The notes under the pieces: generated by a model | Database searches by the model: none | Told to the model about the DNA's origin: nothing | Seen by the model: only the letters and a program-made list of their open reading frames with translations | In this document: piece after piece, positions 1-8,698 of the stretch | How the letters are laid out: every line of letters begins with the position of its first letter | How positions within the stretch are numbered: position 1 is the stretch's first letter | From: Bacillota bacterium | GTDB taxonomy: Bacteria > Bacillota > Clostridia > Acetivibrionales > DSM-1351 | Direction of reading: 5' to 3' | DNA: 24,945 nt | Assembly (NCBI GenBank): GCA_023412275.1 | Contig: JAEYNY010000122.1 | Span: 1 to 24,945, forward strand | Position numbers and translations under genes: made by a program

Positions 1-29
1 CTGCTTCCCCCCTCTATATTGACTAAAAG

Positions 30-641
30 TTATTTTTTTAGCATCCTCATTATTAAACCTTTATCGGGAAGAGGTGCGTTATATTTGGTTGTATTATTTG
101 AAATACCTAATCCCAACATTATTTGCATAAGAAATTCCGTAAGCATACCAGGATCGCCCTCTATTATTTCATCTTTTTGTTGTCCTTCAACAATTAATGG
201 TCTTATGAGATTATATAATGGGTTTGGATTATCATTTACAATTTTCTTAATTTCTTCAGACACTCCCTCAAAATTTATAGCTTGGTACATTATCATAAAA
301 TAATATGGTTTTTCATTCTTTTCTCTTTGCTCTTTTAAAAAATTTAGATACATTTCTACGTGGGCTTCAATTTTTTCTAATGGTGTACCGTTAATACTTA
401 AATTCTGTTCTGCTGTACTTTTGGTAATATCCAATGAACGTTGAATGAGTATTTTAAATATCTCTTCCTTTGAAGTAAAGTACTGATAAATCAAGCCGTG
501 GCTTATTCCTGCCTCTTTCGCTATGTCTGATATTTTTGTACTACCATATCCTTTTTCAGAAAAAGTCTTAACTGCTGCATTCAATATTAATTCAGTTTTT
601 TCTTCCTTTATCTGAGTATTTTTTTCTATGTTTCGTCCCAT
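30..641 (-). CDS. TetR/AcrR family transcriptional regulator
   Basis: A 203-residue one-domain repressor-type protein. The N-terminal third is a typical TetR helix-turn-helix: a helix rich in A, F and G (AVKTFSEKGYGSTKI) leads into DIAKEAGISHGLIYQYF, with the family-typical YxYF at the end of the recognition helix. The rest is the variable helical ligand-binding domain, so the inducer cannot be predicted. I chose ATG at 641 rather than the GTG four codons upstream (653), because an AAAGG element precedes it at workable distance. The promoter and palindrome just upstream point to autoregulation. The divergent or neighbouring target is not evident; the acetyltransferase upstream is on the same strand. 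The gene's C-terminus is complete, with its stop 29 bases from the window edge. Confidence 0.9.
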   Translation of the reverse strand: MGRNIEKNTQIKEEKTELILNAAVKTFSEKGYGSTKISDIAKEAGISHGLIYQYFTSKEEIFKILIQRSLDITKSTAEQNLSINGTPLEKIEAHVEMYLNFLKEQREKNEKPYYFMIMYQAINFEGVSEEIKKIVNDNPNPLYNLIRPLIVEGQQKDEIIEGDPGMLTEFLMQIMLGLGISNNTTKYNAPLPDKGLIMRMLKK

Positions 642-665
642 ATATATACACACCTTTTCATTGAC

Positions 666-715
666 TGATTATTTAATCATAATTATATTATAACTTATTA
701 TGCAGTTAACGTCAA
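666..715 (-). promoter_or_regulatory. Promoter and likely operator of the TetR gene
   Basis: Read on the minus strand there is a TTGACG -35 box (715-710), a 17-base spacer and a perfect TATAAT -10 box (692-687). Immediately downstream, across the expected start of transcription, lies TGATTA-TT-TAATCA (666-679), a perfect 6-base-arm palindrome. Its position just upstream of the TetR start codon fits a self-operator. The promoter is seen directly; the operator role is inferred. Confidence 0.65.
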
Positions 716-738
716 TAATGGCAGCTTATGTCAAATGT

Positions 739-1281
739 TTAAATTTTCCACTCTTCTGCTAACATTGCATATACGCAGTCATCATACCATTGGTCCCCCA
801 TCCTAAAGCTTTTAATAAAGTGAGCTTCTTTTCTAAATCCGATTTTTTGAAGAAGCTTTATTGATTTTAAATTATCAGGGTCAACTGATGCAGTAATTCT
901 ATGTTTCTTAAATACAGTAAAGCAATAATTAATTATGGCTTTGACTGCTTCCACAGCATACCCATTACCTTGATATCTGGGAGAAAGTGTATAGCCAATT
1001 TCAATTTGATAATCATCCTCTATAAAATGAATTCCAATATCCCCAATCAGTTGACCTTCCTTTAAGCACACAGCCAGTTGCAACCATGTATTTCTTGTGT
1101 TAGGGCATATGGAAACATTTTCATTTATAAACCTTTCAATTTCCTCAATATTCTTTGGTCTCCATCCTTGGTATTGATAAACCTCAGGCATTGAGCGATA
1201 TTGAAAAAATTCGTTTTTATCCTTCATTTTAAGTGTTCTAATTATTAATCTATCTGTTTCTATAAAATTAAATTTGTCCAT
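739..1281 (-). CDS. GNAT family N-acetyltransferase (RimJ/RimL type)
   Basis: A 180-residue acetyl-CoA-dependent N-acyltransferase of the RimJ/RimL/SpeG branch. The opening ETDRLIIRTLKMKD is the classic start of this branch. The acetyl-CoA pyrophosphate loop is the segment RYQGNGYAVEAVKAI (about residues 102-116). The DPDNLKSIKLLQKIGFRKE stretch is the conserved C-terminal part in which Asn and the aromatic region bind CoA. The substrate could be a protein N-terminus, an amino sugar or an antibiotic and cannot be read from the sequence. An AAGGAGT ribosome binding site precedes the ATG at good distance. It lies upstream of the TetR gene on the same strand, but the TetR gene has its own promoter. 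Confidence 0.88.
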   Translation of the reverse strand: MDKFNFIETDRLIIRTLKMKDKNEFFQYRSMPEVYQYQGWRPKNIEEIERFINENVSICPNTRNTWLQLAVCLKEGQLIGDIGIHFIEDDYQIEIGYTLSPRYQGNGYAVEAVKAIINYCFTVFKKHRITASVDPDNLKSIKLLQKIGFRKEAHFIKSFRMGDQWYDDCVYAMLAEEWKI

Positions 1282-1445
1282 TTATTAGTACTCCTTATCT
1301 GGAACCATTCGTCTAAGAAAATCATACGTAAATTTTTCTTTCTTGTAAATATAATTAAAGTTCATAAAAATTGATATGGTTGTCAAAGCTTAAAAATCCA
1401 TACCTATATATGTATACAAATATTTTACAGTGGGGTATGTATTTA

Positions 1446-3002
1446 ATGTACGAAAATGTAAAGTTAAACGCTACAAGGAAAAAAGATAAAAATAATTCTT
1501 CTAAGCAAAAACATCCCAATTCAATGTTAATGAAAAGCTCTCATCCAGAAGTTATTATTCAAAGACTTAGAAAGCATCCCCAGTCTTTTAGAAAATCTGA
1601 TGCTATAGTGTTACAACGCACAATCGGCAATAAGGCAGTTTGTAAACTTTTAAGCGAAATTGGATTATCCAATAGTAGCTCTGCTACAGTAAAACAAGAG
1701 GCTTTACCAAATAAGGCAGTTCCATTGTCAAAAAATAATAATACAGGTTTACCGGATAACTTAAAAGTTGGGGTTGAAAATCTATCCGGTTTATCTATGG
1801 ATGATGTCAGAGTACATTACAATTCCGCTAAACCTGCACAGGTAGGGGCATTGGCGTTTACTCAAGGTACTGATATATATGTAGCTCCGGGACAAGAAAA
1901 GCATTTAGCTCATGAGGTATGGCACGTGGTACAGCAAACCCAGGGCAGAGTAAAGCCAACTATGCAGATTCCCGGGGCTACTGTAAATGATGACGCAGGA
2001 CTAGAGCGCGAAGCCAGTGAAATGGGTAAAAAGGCATTACAGCACCGGTATATCAAAGGTGATTCCGACAATTTGGGGTTATCTAATAACCCAAATTTGA
2101 AGAAATCGCCGATTATTCAAGGGCGATGGCTTAGCATAACAGAATTGTCTCAAGACACATACTATTATATTATTTCAACAACTGAAACACCTAAGAGGTT
2201 AATCTCCGGCCGAATTATTCATGGGTACAATAATCAGCAGGGTACTGTTATTTTGATAGAAAGACAAGATGGCAGCCAATTACAATTGAATGCTGCAACA
2301 CTTATGTTTACATTAGATATTAAAGATGCATTACGCCAATTTCCGGGAATAAAGATAATGGAAACCGGAAGTGAAGATCAAGTGGCAAATATTGCTCAGA
2401 AAAGTACTGTACAATCACAAAATACTTTAAGGATACATTCTAAGTTTTTAAGTGATCCAAGAGTAAGAGATTTCGTTTCACGTATATGCAAACAGAGACT
2501 AGTGGTAAACGAAAGAAAGGAGCCCATTCAAAGGGTTGTCCTTGCATCACATTATGGTGCACCGTTACAATCATGGGCTATATTGCAGGCCCCCTTAGTC
2601 CCTGGTCCCCTTGGCGCCCCGAATCCACCAGGGTGGATTGGAAATGCACACCCACATCATCATCAGAGAAGCCACTTAATCGGGGGACAATTCGGAGCAC
2701 CTAAAACATTAAACAATTTAGTAACCCTAACAGATGGCTCAAATCATCCGGGGATGTCAGTACATGAAAATATACTAGCTACAGCAATTGCTAATAACCC
2801 TGCGCATGTATTCTTATACGATGTAACAACTGACAATACTGTTTTTGCGGCTGCAAATGCAGCTGGCAATCCCACCGTTGCAACTCCCGCACCACAGGGA
2901 GTTATGATGGACGCCATGAACTTAACCACAGGAATTCCTGTATTACAAGGAATTTATGTACCAAATAATATTTTTCAAAACCACGCCGGATGTATTGACT
3001 AA
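1446..3002 (+). CDS. DUF4157 protein with C-terminal NS_2-like nuclease domain (probable secreted toxin/effector)
   Basis: A 518-residue modular protein. Residues 1-105 are basic, polar and probably disordered. About 108-195 form a DUF4157 domain: GLSMDDVRVHYNS, then AFTQGTDIYVAPG, then the zinc-protease-like HEVWH (156-160) followed by VVQQTQGR and DDAGLEREASEMG. DUF4157 is known mainly from cargo proteins of extracellular contractile injection systems and other polymorphic toxins. The C-terminal part has HHHQRSHLIGGQFGAP (His410) followed by NNLVTL (Asn423/424) and N-HPGM-HE, which resembles the DRGHLIG...NLV pattern of DNA/RNA non-specific endonucleases (Endonuclease_NS_2), with RSH in place of RGH. 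I chose ATG 1446, with a GGGG element 10 bases upstream. The open frame extends up to a TTG at 1371 with no ribosome site. There is no signal peptide and no recognisable immunity gene next to it. Confidence 0.8.
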   Translation: MYENVKLNATRKKDKNNSSKQKHPNSMLMKSSHPEVIIQRLRKHPQSFRKSDAIVLQRTIGNKAVCKLLSEIGLSNSSSATVKQEALPNKAVPLSKNNNTGLPDNLKVGVENLSGLSMDDVRVHYNSAKPAQVGALAFTQGTDIYVAPGQEKHLAHEVWHVVQQTQGRVKPTMQIPGATVNDDAGLEREASEMGKKALQHRYIKGDSDNLGLSNNPNLKKSPIIQGRWLSITELSQDTYYYIISTTETPKRLISGRIIHGYNNQQGTVILIERQDGSQLQLNAATLMFTLDIKDALRQFPGIKIMETGSEDQVANIAQKSTVQSQNTLRIHSKFLSDPRVRDFVSRICKQRLVVNERKEPIQRVVLASHYGAPLQSWAILQAPLVPGPLGAPNPPGWIGNAHPHHHQRSHLIGGQFGAPKTLNNLVTLTDGSNHPGMSVHENILATAIANNPAHVFLYDVTTDNTVFAAANAAGNPTVATPAPQGVMMDAMNLTTGIPVLQGIYVPNNIFQNHAGCID

Positions 3003-3021
3003 TAAAAAAGTTTGCATATAC

Positions 3022-3051
3022 GAGTCCGAGGGTTCAATTCCCACCGTCCTT
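3022..3051 (+). other. Possible tRNA 3'-end fragment (T-arm plus acceptor-like tail)
   Basis: Just after the stop of the nuclease gene is GAGGGTTCAATTCCCAC, which looks like a tRNA T-arm (TTCAATT loop, stem with one A-A mismatch), followed by CGTCCTT as an acceptor-like strand. No 5' half, D-arm or anticodon arm is present upstream, where the nuclease gene ends, so it is not a working tRNA. It could be a duplicated attachment site left by an element that integrated in a tRNA gene, or chance. It overlaps the end of the patatin gene. Confidence 0.3.
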
Positions 3052-4396
3052 AATAAAACTCACAGGCAGGGTTGGACACGTTCTGGCACTCAAAATACTT
3101 TACCACATCCATGTAAGATTTTGTGTTGACCTTGTCAAAATCTTTAGGAGTAGGTGTGAAGCTGAAAAGTTTGAGTGGACTTGCATCCAGCTGAATGCAG
3201 TTGTCATAAAAAGGTTGTGTAACGGACATATGAGCTTCTCCGGTGCCTCCAAGCAGGCTCATATATTGTTTTATAAAATCCAAAATATTTAATATCGGTG
3301 TTTGTTTATCTATGTTTAGCCTGAGTCCAAAAGTATTTTGCCTTGATGAGCTGTTTGAAAACTGTTTGAAAGCATTTATGGGAATATTGTTTGTCAGTCC
3401 TCCATCTACCCAGATCCCTGCCAGTGCCCTATGGTTTTTACAGTCTGAACTTCCAAAGATGTATTTCAAGTCTTCGGGTTCAATTATTATAGGTTTATAT
3501 GCAAATGGAATACTCATTGAAATACGGACAATATCTGCGGCGGCTATTTTATTTGTCAAATCATCAAAGCTGGAGAAAATGTAACTTTTCATGTCCAGCA
3601 TATTAGTACCTGTAAATGCAAGCTTCATCTTGGTCAACTTACCCAAGTCGCCGATAGAAGTGTTCATATATCGCTTAAATTGAATAGATGACTTTCTCTT
3701 ATCATAATCACGGGATAAATCAGATATACTGGCTTTTTTATACGCATCAGGGTCCTCAATTCTCACTCTCGCCATAGTAATCCACTTATCAAAAAAGTTT
3801 CTGATTTCATTTCCTGTAAATACTCCAAAGTCCATGTAAAGACAGTAAATTAAATCTGCCTTCTTTTTTTTGAGTCTAAGGAGTACTTCGTCAGGCAGGT
3901 TGTTTTTACCGAAATTGGTAATCACATTGTCTATAATTGAGTTTAAGAATACCCCAATTCCTTGAAATTCCCCCAACTCAAAAGGCCTTATTATACTTGA
4001 TACATTTATTCCAAGACTGTTTAATATCATGGTGTGTATGTAACCCAGACCTGCTAAACGTTGTTTTTGTCTTTCAAGGAACCTTTCGTTGCTCATTATA
4101 TTATTATTTATTAAAAACGGCTGCCTATTTGTATCCGGTCCATCAAAGAATTTATTAAAGTTCTCCAGCTTTAAAATGTCTGTTATCTCTCTGGAATTAT
4201 ATCCACATGCCAGAAAAAGCGAGGTTATAGAGCCGGCGGAAGCACCGGCTACTCCTTTTATATTTTTAAGACGGAAGTTCTCATACTGTATTACTTTCAT
4301 ATCCTCTAAAGCCTTGATTGCTCCAATAAAAGCATTGCCACAGCCTCCCCCGCCTTCAAAAGCCAGATATTCTATATCTTCCTTCATTATCTTCAA
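3050..4396 (-). CDS. Patatin-like phospholipase family protein
   Basis: A 448-residue Ser-Asp dyad acyl hydrolase. All three patatin signatures are visible: the glycine-rich oxyanion loop EGGGGCGNAFIGA (14-26), the nucleophile elbow GASAG (Ser53), and the catalytic Asp in VDGG (Asp331). The middle region is longer than in minimal bacterial patatins. The family hydrolyses membrane phospholipids or other acyl esters; members include housekeeping lipases and secreted toxins such as ExoU. There is no signal peptide. The start is a TTG: AGGGAGG lies 9 bases upstream of it, while the nearest ATG three codons later is 18 bases away. It lies 81 bases downstream of the 779-residue gene on the same strand and converges with the DUF4157 nuclease gene, so the three may form one effector locus. 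Confidence 0.9.
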   Translation of the reverse strand: MKIMKEDIEYLAFEGGGGCGNAFIGAIKALEDMKVIQYENFRLKNIKGVAGASAGSITSLFLACGYNSREITDILKLENFNKFFDGPDTNRQPFLINNNIMSNERFLERQKQRLAGLGYIHTMILNSLGINVSSIIRPFELGEFQGIGVFLNSIIDNVITNFGKNNLPDEVLLRLKKKKADLIYCLYMDFGVFTGNEIRNFFDKWITMARVRIEDPDAYKKASISDLSRDYDKRKSSIQFKRYMNTSIGDLGKLTKMKLAFTGTNMLDMKSYIFSSFDDLTNKIAAADIVRISMSIPFAYKPIIIEPEDLKYIFGSSDCKNHRALAGIWVDGGLTNNIPINAFKQFSNSSSRQNTFGLRLNIDKQTPILNILDFIKQYMSLLGGTGEAHMSVTQPFYDNCIQLDASPLKLFSFTPTPKDFDKVNTKSYMDVVKYFECQNVSNPACEFY

Positions 4397-4477
4397 CTTA
4401 AGTATCCTCCCTAATGTAAGGCTGTTGTTTATTATGTAAACAAAAAGTGACTTGCGTTAACAAAATTCACTGAATTC

Positions 4478-6817
4478 CTAAGCTTCCAATTCATCACTCT
4501 TCTGAAGAATAACTAATGAAGTTGGGATTGTAACTTCCCACTGTTCACCGGTAAATTCGCCTTCTGCTGTATCATTGGTCTGAGATTTTATTTCATCTAT
4601 AATTGATACATAAAGTTCATCATCAATAAGAGGCACAGTCCCTCCATTCCAAATCTTGCCGGTGTTAGCGAAGAAAGCCAGTGCATCTTCATAATTCGGA
4701 CGTACGGGGACAATCACCCTTGCTGCGCCTGCATGCAGGAATTTTGTGAATTGTGGGTCGGAACCTTCAGTGTCTCTAATTGCATCATCCCATCCTTCAT
4801 TCCTTCCCCAGAAATATGGATAGAACACATATGACATTTGTTCCCACTCAAAAGCCTGCTCAAAGAATTGCACATTCTCACCAATTTTCTGAACAGTGTT
4901 TAGTTTTATATTGATTTCTGAATCGGTTTCGTTGAATGCACTAAAATCAAATTCTTCTCCCCTCAGTAAATGAATACACCACTTTTTCAATTCTTTCTTT
5001 TCAATTTCTCTATTTGTGGTCGGATTACTATAAACGGGTGGGGTATATTCCAATTCAGAGAGCTGTTTGCGATATTCTTCCATCTGAGCTTCATAAGCCT
5101 CCACTATGGCTGTGTATGTTTTAATCTGCCAGCTTTCATAAAGTTCCGGGGTTCTCTCACACTCGACTACGATATTTATTGCAACCCCTGCATAATCTCT
5201 CATCATTACGGCTACAGGTATTTCACCTATATAACCGTCAAGGTTAATTACATCTAGCTGGGGTTTATCTCTCCATACTCTTCCTATCACTACCTGAAAA
5301 TCACTTTTATTACCCACACCGCCTCCTCCGGCATATGCGCGCACAGCTTTGTATCCATCCGGCACTTTGAGTTTTTTGGTTACATTAGTTACTATAGCAG
5401 GATGTTCTGCAGGTATATCATAGGATTCTCCAATTGATACAATCTTAACAGGTGGCGGTGTAACTCCCTTTGCATTATATTTATGTATAAAGTTACTGAA
5501 ATTGTCCTCATTTATATCTCTATGTGTTATATTTAGTGCATCTGGCATTTGTACAACGTTCTTCATTTCAGTCTTTGATTTCTTATTTATAAAGTTATAA
5601 AAAGCAGACGGCTCGGGAATGATAAATTCATAAAGCATTCTCTTGCCGAAATTGAATATTTTTGCTTCGTAAACCTTATCCACCCATCTATATATCCCAA
5701 CAACATTATCAGCACCTGTTTTGTTGTCGAAAGAATGGTTGTTTTTTTCTTCTATCTCGCTTATTGATGTACTTGTACGGGACTCTTTTACTCTTTCCGT
5801 TATTTTGGAGACTGCACGTGACACTATTTCTCTTGAGTAGTCCGAAGCTATTCTGTTTGTTTCTGATTGTGAACCGGAGAGTGATATATTTGTGTTTGCA
5901 GTAAGTTTGACAAATTCTCCGTAAGAAGCGGATACACTTAAACCTGCGCTAAAATTAGTATTGGAGGAAATTATGCTTTGAGATTCTCTTTGAAGGCTGA
6001 ACCTTTCACTGTTTTGCAGATCCTTTTCATCCTCTTTTGTTGTTTCTGTTTCTAGAAATGATACATCTTCTGTCCTATCAAGCCTGCGATGAATTCTCTC
6101 TCTAAGCTCACCCTTTAGCACATTTTCAATATAGGCTATATCACCCATTTTAGCACCTTTATATGTCTGCTTGACAACTTTAAGGTCGCCTACGCCCAGT
6201 ACTTTAAAATGTTCACTTAGGGAAGGATTTGAAGATGTCTTATTCTTGAAAAAATTCTTTTGAATAACAACTGATGCATTTAAAATTGTATGTATATCTT
6301 CAATATTCTTTGTTTTGATATCATTGTTTATTAAATAATCTATAAGGTTTATTACTCTTAGGGAGGTAATTACATTTTCATGAGCCTGAGGATCGTCATA
6401 TGTCCAATATGCAAACAGAAGCAGCTGCTTCCAAAGTATACTGTAAATACTTTCGTTAGTTTCTTTATTTTCCTTCTTAACCAATGAATAAAGCTCCACT
6501 GAGCTTGCATACCCTTTTTCCATAAGAATAGCATCTATGTCATGTATGAGTTTTTCAATATACTCATTCTTCTGTATATTAGATGCCAGACTATATATAT
6601 AATGCATAATATCATAAAAATAAGGTGGGATTTTAGTGGTGTATAAGCGGATTTTCCTTGCTGCCAGATATTTGTTTCTATAACTTGATATTGAATGTGT
6701 CAGGTTATCATCAATGTTTAGAGTGTAATTTAGGTATTTCAAACCGTCCTTGTAATTTATTACTTTTTGTGCAGGCCTGATGCCTACAAATCGGAAAATT
6801 TCATTTTCCAAATACAT
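4478..6817 (-). CDS. Large protein of unknown function, possibly associated with contractile-injection/toxin loci
   Basis: A 779-residue protein I cannot assign. There is no signal peptide or clear membrane segment. The N-terminal ~200 residues are helical. Residues about 255-400 are rich in Ser, Thr, Glu and Arg, with a low-complexity SGSQSETNR and a long charged helix (TERVKESRTSTSISEIEEK). Then comes NFGKRMLYEFIIPEPSAFY, a motif I associate from memory with large proteins encoded near phage-tail-like or injection-system loci. A glycine-rich beta-type segment (RAYAGGGGVGN) and a C-terminal region rich in Trp and Tyr (FEWEQMSYVFYPYFWGR) follow. The ATG at 6817 has AGGGGG only 2 bases away; a TTG two codons later would have an 8-base spacing and may be the true start. 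The patatin gene follows on the same strand. Function is open: structural, adhesin-like or cargo. Confidence 0.75.
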   Translation of the reverse strand: MYLENEIFRFVGIRPAQKVINYKDGLKYLNYTLNIDDNLTHSISSYRNKYLAARKIRLYTTKIPPYFYDIMHYIYSLASNIQKNEYIEKLIHDIDAILMEKGYASSVELYSLVKKENKETNESIYSILWKQLLLFAYWTYDDPQAHENVITSLRVINLIDYLINNDIKTKNIEDIHTILNASVVIQKNFFKNKTSSNPSLSEHFKVLGVGDLKVVKQTYKGAKMGDIAYIENVLKGELRERIHRRLDRTEDVSFLETETTKEDEKDLQNSERFSLQRESQSIISSNTNFSAGLSVSASYGEFVKLTANTNISLSGSQSETNRIASDYSREIVSRAVSKITERVKESRTSTSISEIEEKNNHSFDNKTGADNVVGIYRWVDKVYEAKIFNFGKRMLYEFIIPEPSAFYNFINKKSKTEMKNVVQMPDALNITHRDINEDNFSNFIHKYNAKGVTPPPVKIVSIGESYDIPAEHPAIVTNVTKKLKVPDGYKAVRAYAGGGGVGNKSDFQVVIGRVWRDKPQLDVINLDGYIGEIPVAVMMRDYAGVAINIVVECERTPELYESWQIKTYTAIVEAYEAQMEEYRKQLSELEYTPPVYSNPTTNREIEKKELKKWCIHLLRGEEFDFSAFNETDSEINIKLNTVQKIGENVQFFEQAFEWEQMSYVFYPYFWGRNEGWDDAIRDTEGSDPQFTKFLHAGAARVIVPVRPNYEDALAFFANTGKIWNGGTVPLIDDELYVSIIDEIKSQTNDTAEGEFTGEQWEVTIPTSLVILQKSDELEA

Positions 6818-6862
6818 CGCCCCCTAAATAAAATTTAAATTTAAGGTTTCAAAAAAACAAAA

Positions 6863-6920
6863 ATTGAGTCCAATTGACATAATTATACAATTTGTAAAAT
6901 ATCATGTCAATGGACTCAAT
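6863..6920. terminator. Bidirectional rho-independent terminator
   Basis: Arms ATTGAGTCCAATTGACAT (6863-6880) and ATGTCAATGGACTCAAT (6904-6920) pair over 17 bases with a single bulge and a 23-base loop. An A-run before the left arm gives a T-run on the minus strand, and GAATTTTTT follows on the plus strand. It lies just downstream of the WG-repeat gene, whose transcript it should end, and upstream of the 779-residue gene. Confidence 0.75.
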
Positions 6921-6939
6921 GAATTTTTTGGGATATTTT

Positions 6940-8478
6940 CTATTTTTTTGAATATAAATCCAGTCTGTATATTACAGCACCCTTCTTGCCATTACTTTCA
7001 AAATTAAAAATCTCAAACTCTCTAGAGTCTGCATAACAGGGCGTCAAATTCTTATAACTTTGCTGTGTAATTACTATCCCGTCTAATCCGAATAGTTGTG
7101 ATAAACCATTGTATTCTGCACAAATAACATTTTTTACAATCTCAATTCTTGTGAAGTTTGGATTTAAAATAACTTTTCCTTTTTTATCAATTATTCCGAA
7201 CTTTCCTTTTTCCTTTATTATATATAACTGATTTTCATAACTATGTTCAATTGAATCGTATTTGAGCTTTGTTAGGTACTTTCCATTTTTATCTATAATC
7301 CCGTACTTACCACCTTTCAATACAACTGCAGTTCCAAACTCAAAATTCTCATTACCGTTTTCACCTTTCATAATTTCAAATTGTGCCGGTATAACCAACT
7401 TATTTTTTATATTTATGTAACCTATCTTCCCTTTTATAACAACCGGGGCCAAGCCGTAACAAAACGTCCCTGCTCCATCGTACTGTGGTTTAATTATCTC
7501 TTTACCGTTTTTATCTATAAAACCGTATTTGTTACCTTTTTTTACTTTCATATATCCATCGGCTGATATAGTACCGGCAGCATCAAATTGAGGCTTAGCT
7601 AATACAGTCATATTTTTATTTATTAGCCCCAATTTTTTACCTTGAGAAAAGAAAGTAATATCATTTCTCCCAAAGTCATAAATATAGTCATAAATTGGGT
7701 TAAGTACTATACCGTCCTTATTTACAAGCCCCACTTTTTTATTTTTTACAAATGGAGCAAATCCGTCTCTATAGTCATATGCTTCATCAAACTGAGTCTT
7801 AACAACCTCTTTGCCGGTTTCATCAATATATCCCCATTTATTGTCAAAATCCTTTACCTGAGCAATCCCACCCCTAAAACTAACGAGAGTACCTATTCCT
7901 TCTGCCTCATAGCCAATCTGTGCATATTTTGGGGCAAGTATCTCTTTACCAGTCTTATCAATAAGTCCCCATTTTCCTTTTACACATACAGGTGCAACAC
8001 CATCAACAAAATTAAACACATCATCATATTTTAACGGAATGACTTCTTTTCCTGTAGTGTCTATAAAACCCCATTTACCATTAAGCTCCACCCTTGCAAG
8101 TCCTTCAAAAAAGTTACCGACACCATACATATCATATTTGATGTCAGTAATTTTCTTACCATTCTCATCTATGAAACCAACTTTATCGTCTTTTATAACA
8201 ATAATAAATCCATGAAAGTAATCCCATATATCATCATAAATTGCATCTGCTATAATATCACAATCTTTATTTATAACTCCATATTTTTCACCTTCTTGAA
8301 ATTTTAAAAGTGGCAGTTTATTGTCATTACTATCATAATCTGAGCTTGTGAATTCCTTTAAATTATCATATTTAGCTGGTATAACTGTAATTGAAGAATC
8401 CAAAGAAGCTGCACCGACATTTGTGCATAGTAATAATGATAAAACCGCAATTAAAAATATAAGACATGTTCTCTTCAT
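6940..8478 (-). CDS. Secreted WG-repeat protein
   Basis: A 512-residue protein with a clear Sec signal peptide: MKRTCLIFLIA, a hydrophobic core, and probable cleavage after VGA near residue 23. The mature part is a tandem array of about 10-11 WG (KWG) repeats of roughly 40-50 residues. Each contains a GKWGFID / DKVGFID / GKYGIID core followed by TGKEVI-P-KYD-type segments. WG repeats are thought to form a beta-propeller-like or solenoid surface for protein binding outside the cytoplasm; no catalytic residue is apparent. AGAGGTAATTT precedes the ATG at good distance. A terminator hairpin follows directly, so it is probably monocistronic. Confidence 0.9.
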   Translation of the reverse strand: MKRTCLIFLIAVLSLLLCTNVGAASLDSSITVIPAKYDNLKEFTSSDYDSNDNKLPLLKFQEGEKYGVINKDCDIIADAIYDDIWDYFHGFIIVIKDDKVGFIDENGKKITDIKYDMYGVGNFFEGLARVELNGKWGFIDTTGKEVIPLKYDDVFNFVDGVAPVCVKGKWGLIDKTGKEILAPKYAQIGYEAEGIGTLVSFRGGIAQVKDFDNKWGYIDETGKEVVKTQFDEAYDYRDGFAPFVKNKKVGLVNKDGIVLNPIYDYIYDFGRNDITFFSQGKKLGLINKNMTVLAKPQFDAAGTISADGYMKVKKGNKYGFIDKNGKEIIKPQYDGAGTFCYGLAPVVIKGKIGYINIKNKLVIPAQFEIMKGENGNENFEFGTAVVLKGGKYGIIDKNGKYLTKLKYDSIEHSYENQLYIIKEKGKFGIIDKKGKVILNPNFTRIEIVKNVICAEYNGLSQLFGLDGIVITQQSYKNLTPCYADSREFEIFNFESNGKKGAVIYRLDLYSKK

Positions 8479-8698
8479 AAATTACCTCTTTTCTAAAAAT
8501 GGATGTAATATACATATATTAGGAGGCATTGAATTTAATAACAGTTATTTAATTATTGCCATAGTGCATCCACAATTTCATGTTTTTTAGTTTTAAGGAT
8601 ATTCTTACTATCTTTGATACTCCTTATATAGACGTTTAAATCTTCTATCTCTTTAATACCATATTTTGATTCATCTGATATAATATATCAATTCCGTT

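Noticed and set aside
1371..1445. Extended N-terminus of the DUF4157 protein from a TTG at 1371
   Set aside because: No ribosome binding site before the TTG, and the extra residues look like translated AT-rich spacer. ATG 1446 has a G-rich element at suitable distance.
2744..2929. Minus-strand small open frame inside the nuclease region as an immunity protein
   Set aside because: It is the antisense shadow of the nuclease coding sequence, with no ribosome site and composition typical of a reverse frame.
6940..8478. CRISPR or DNA-level repeat array in the WG-repeat gene
   Set aside because: The periodicity comes from protein repeats of variable spacing and diverged codons; there are no constant direct repeats with unique spacers anywhere in the window.
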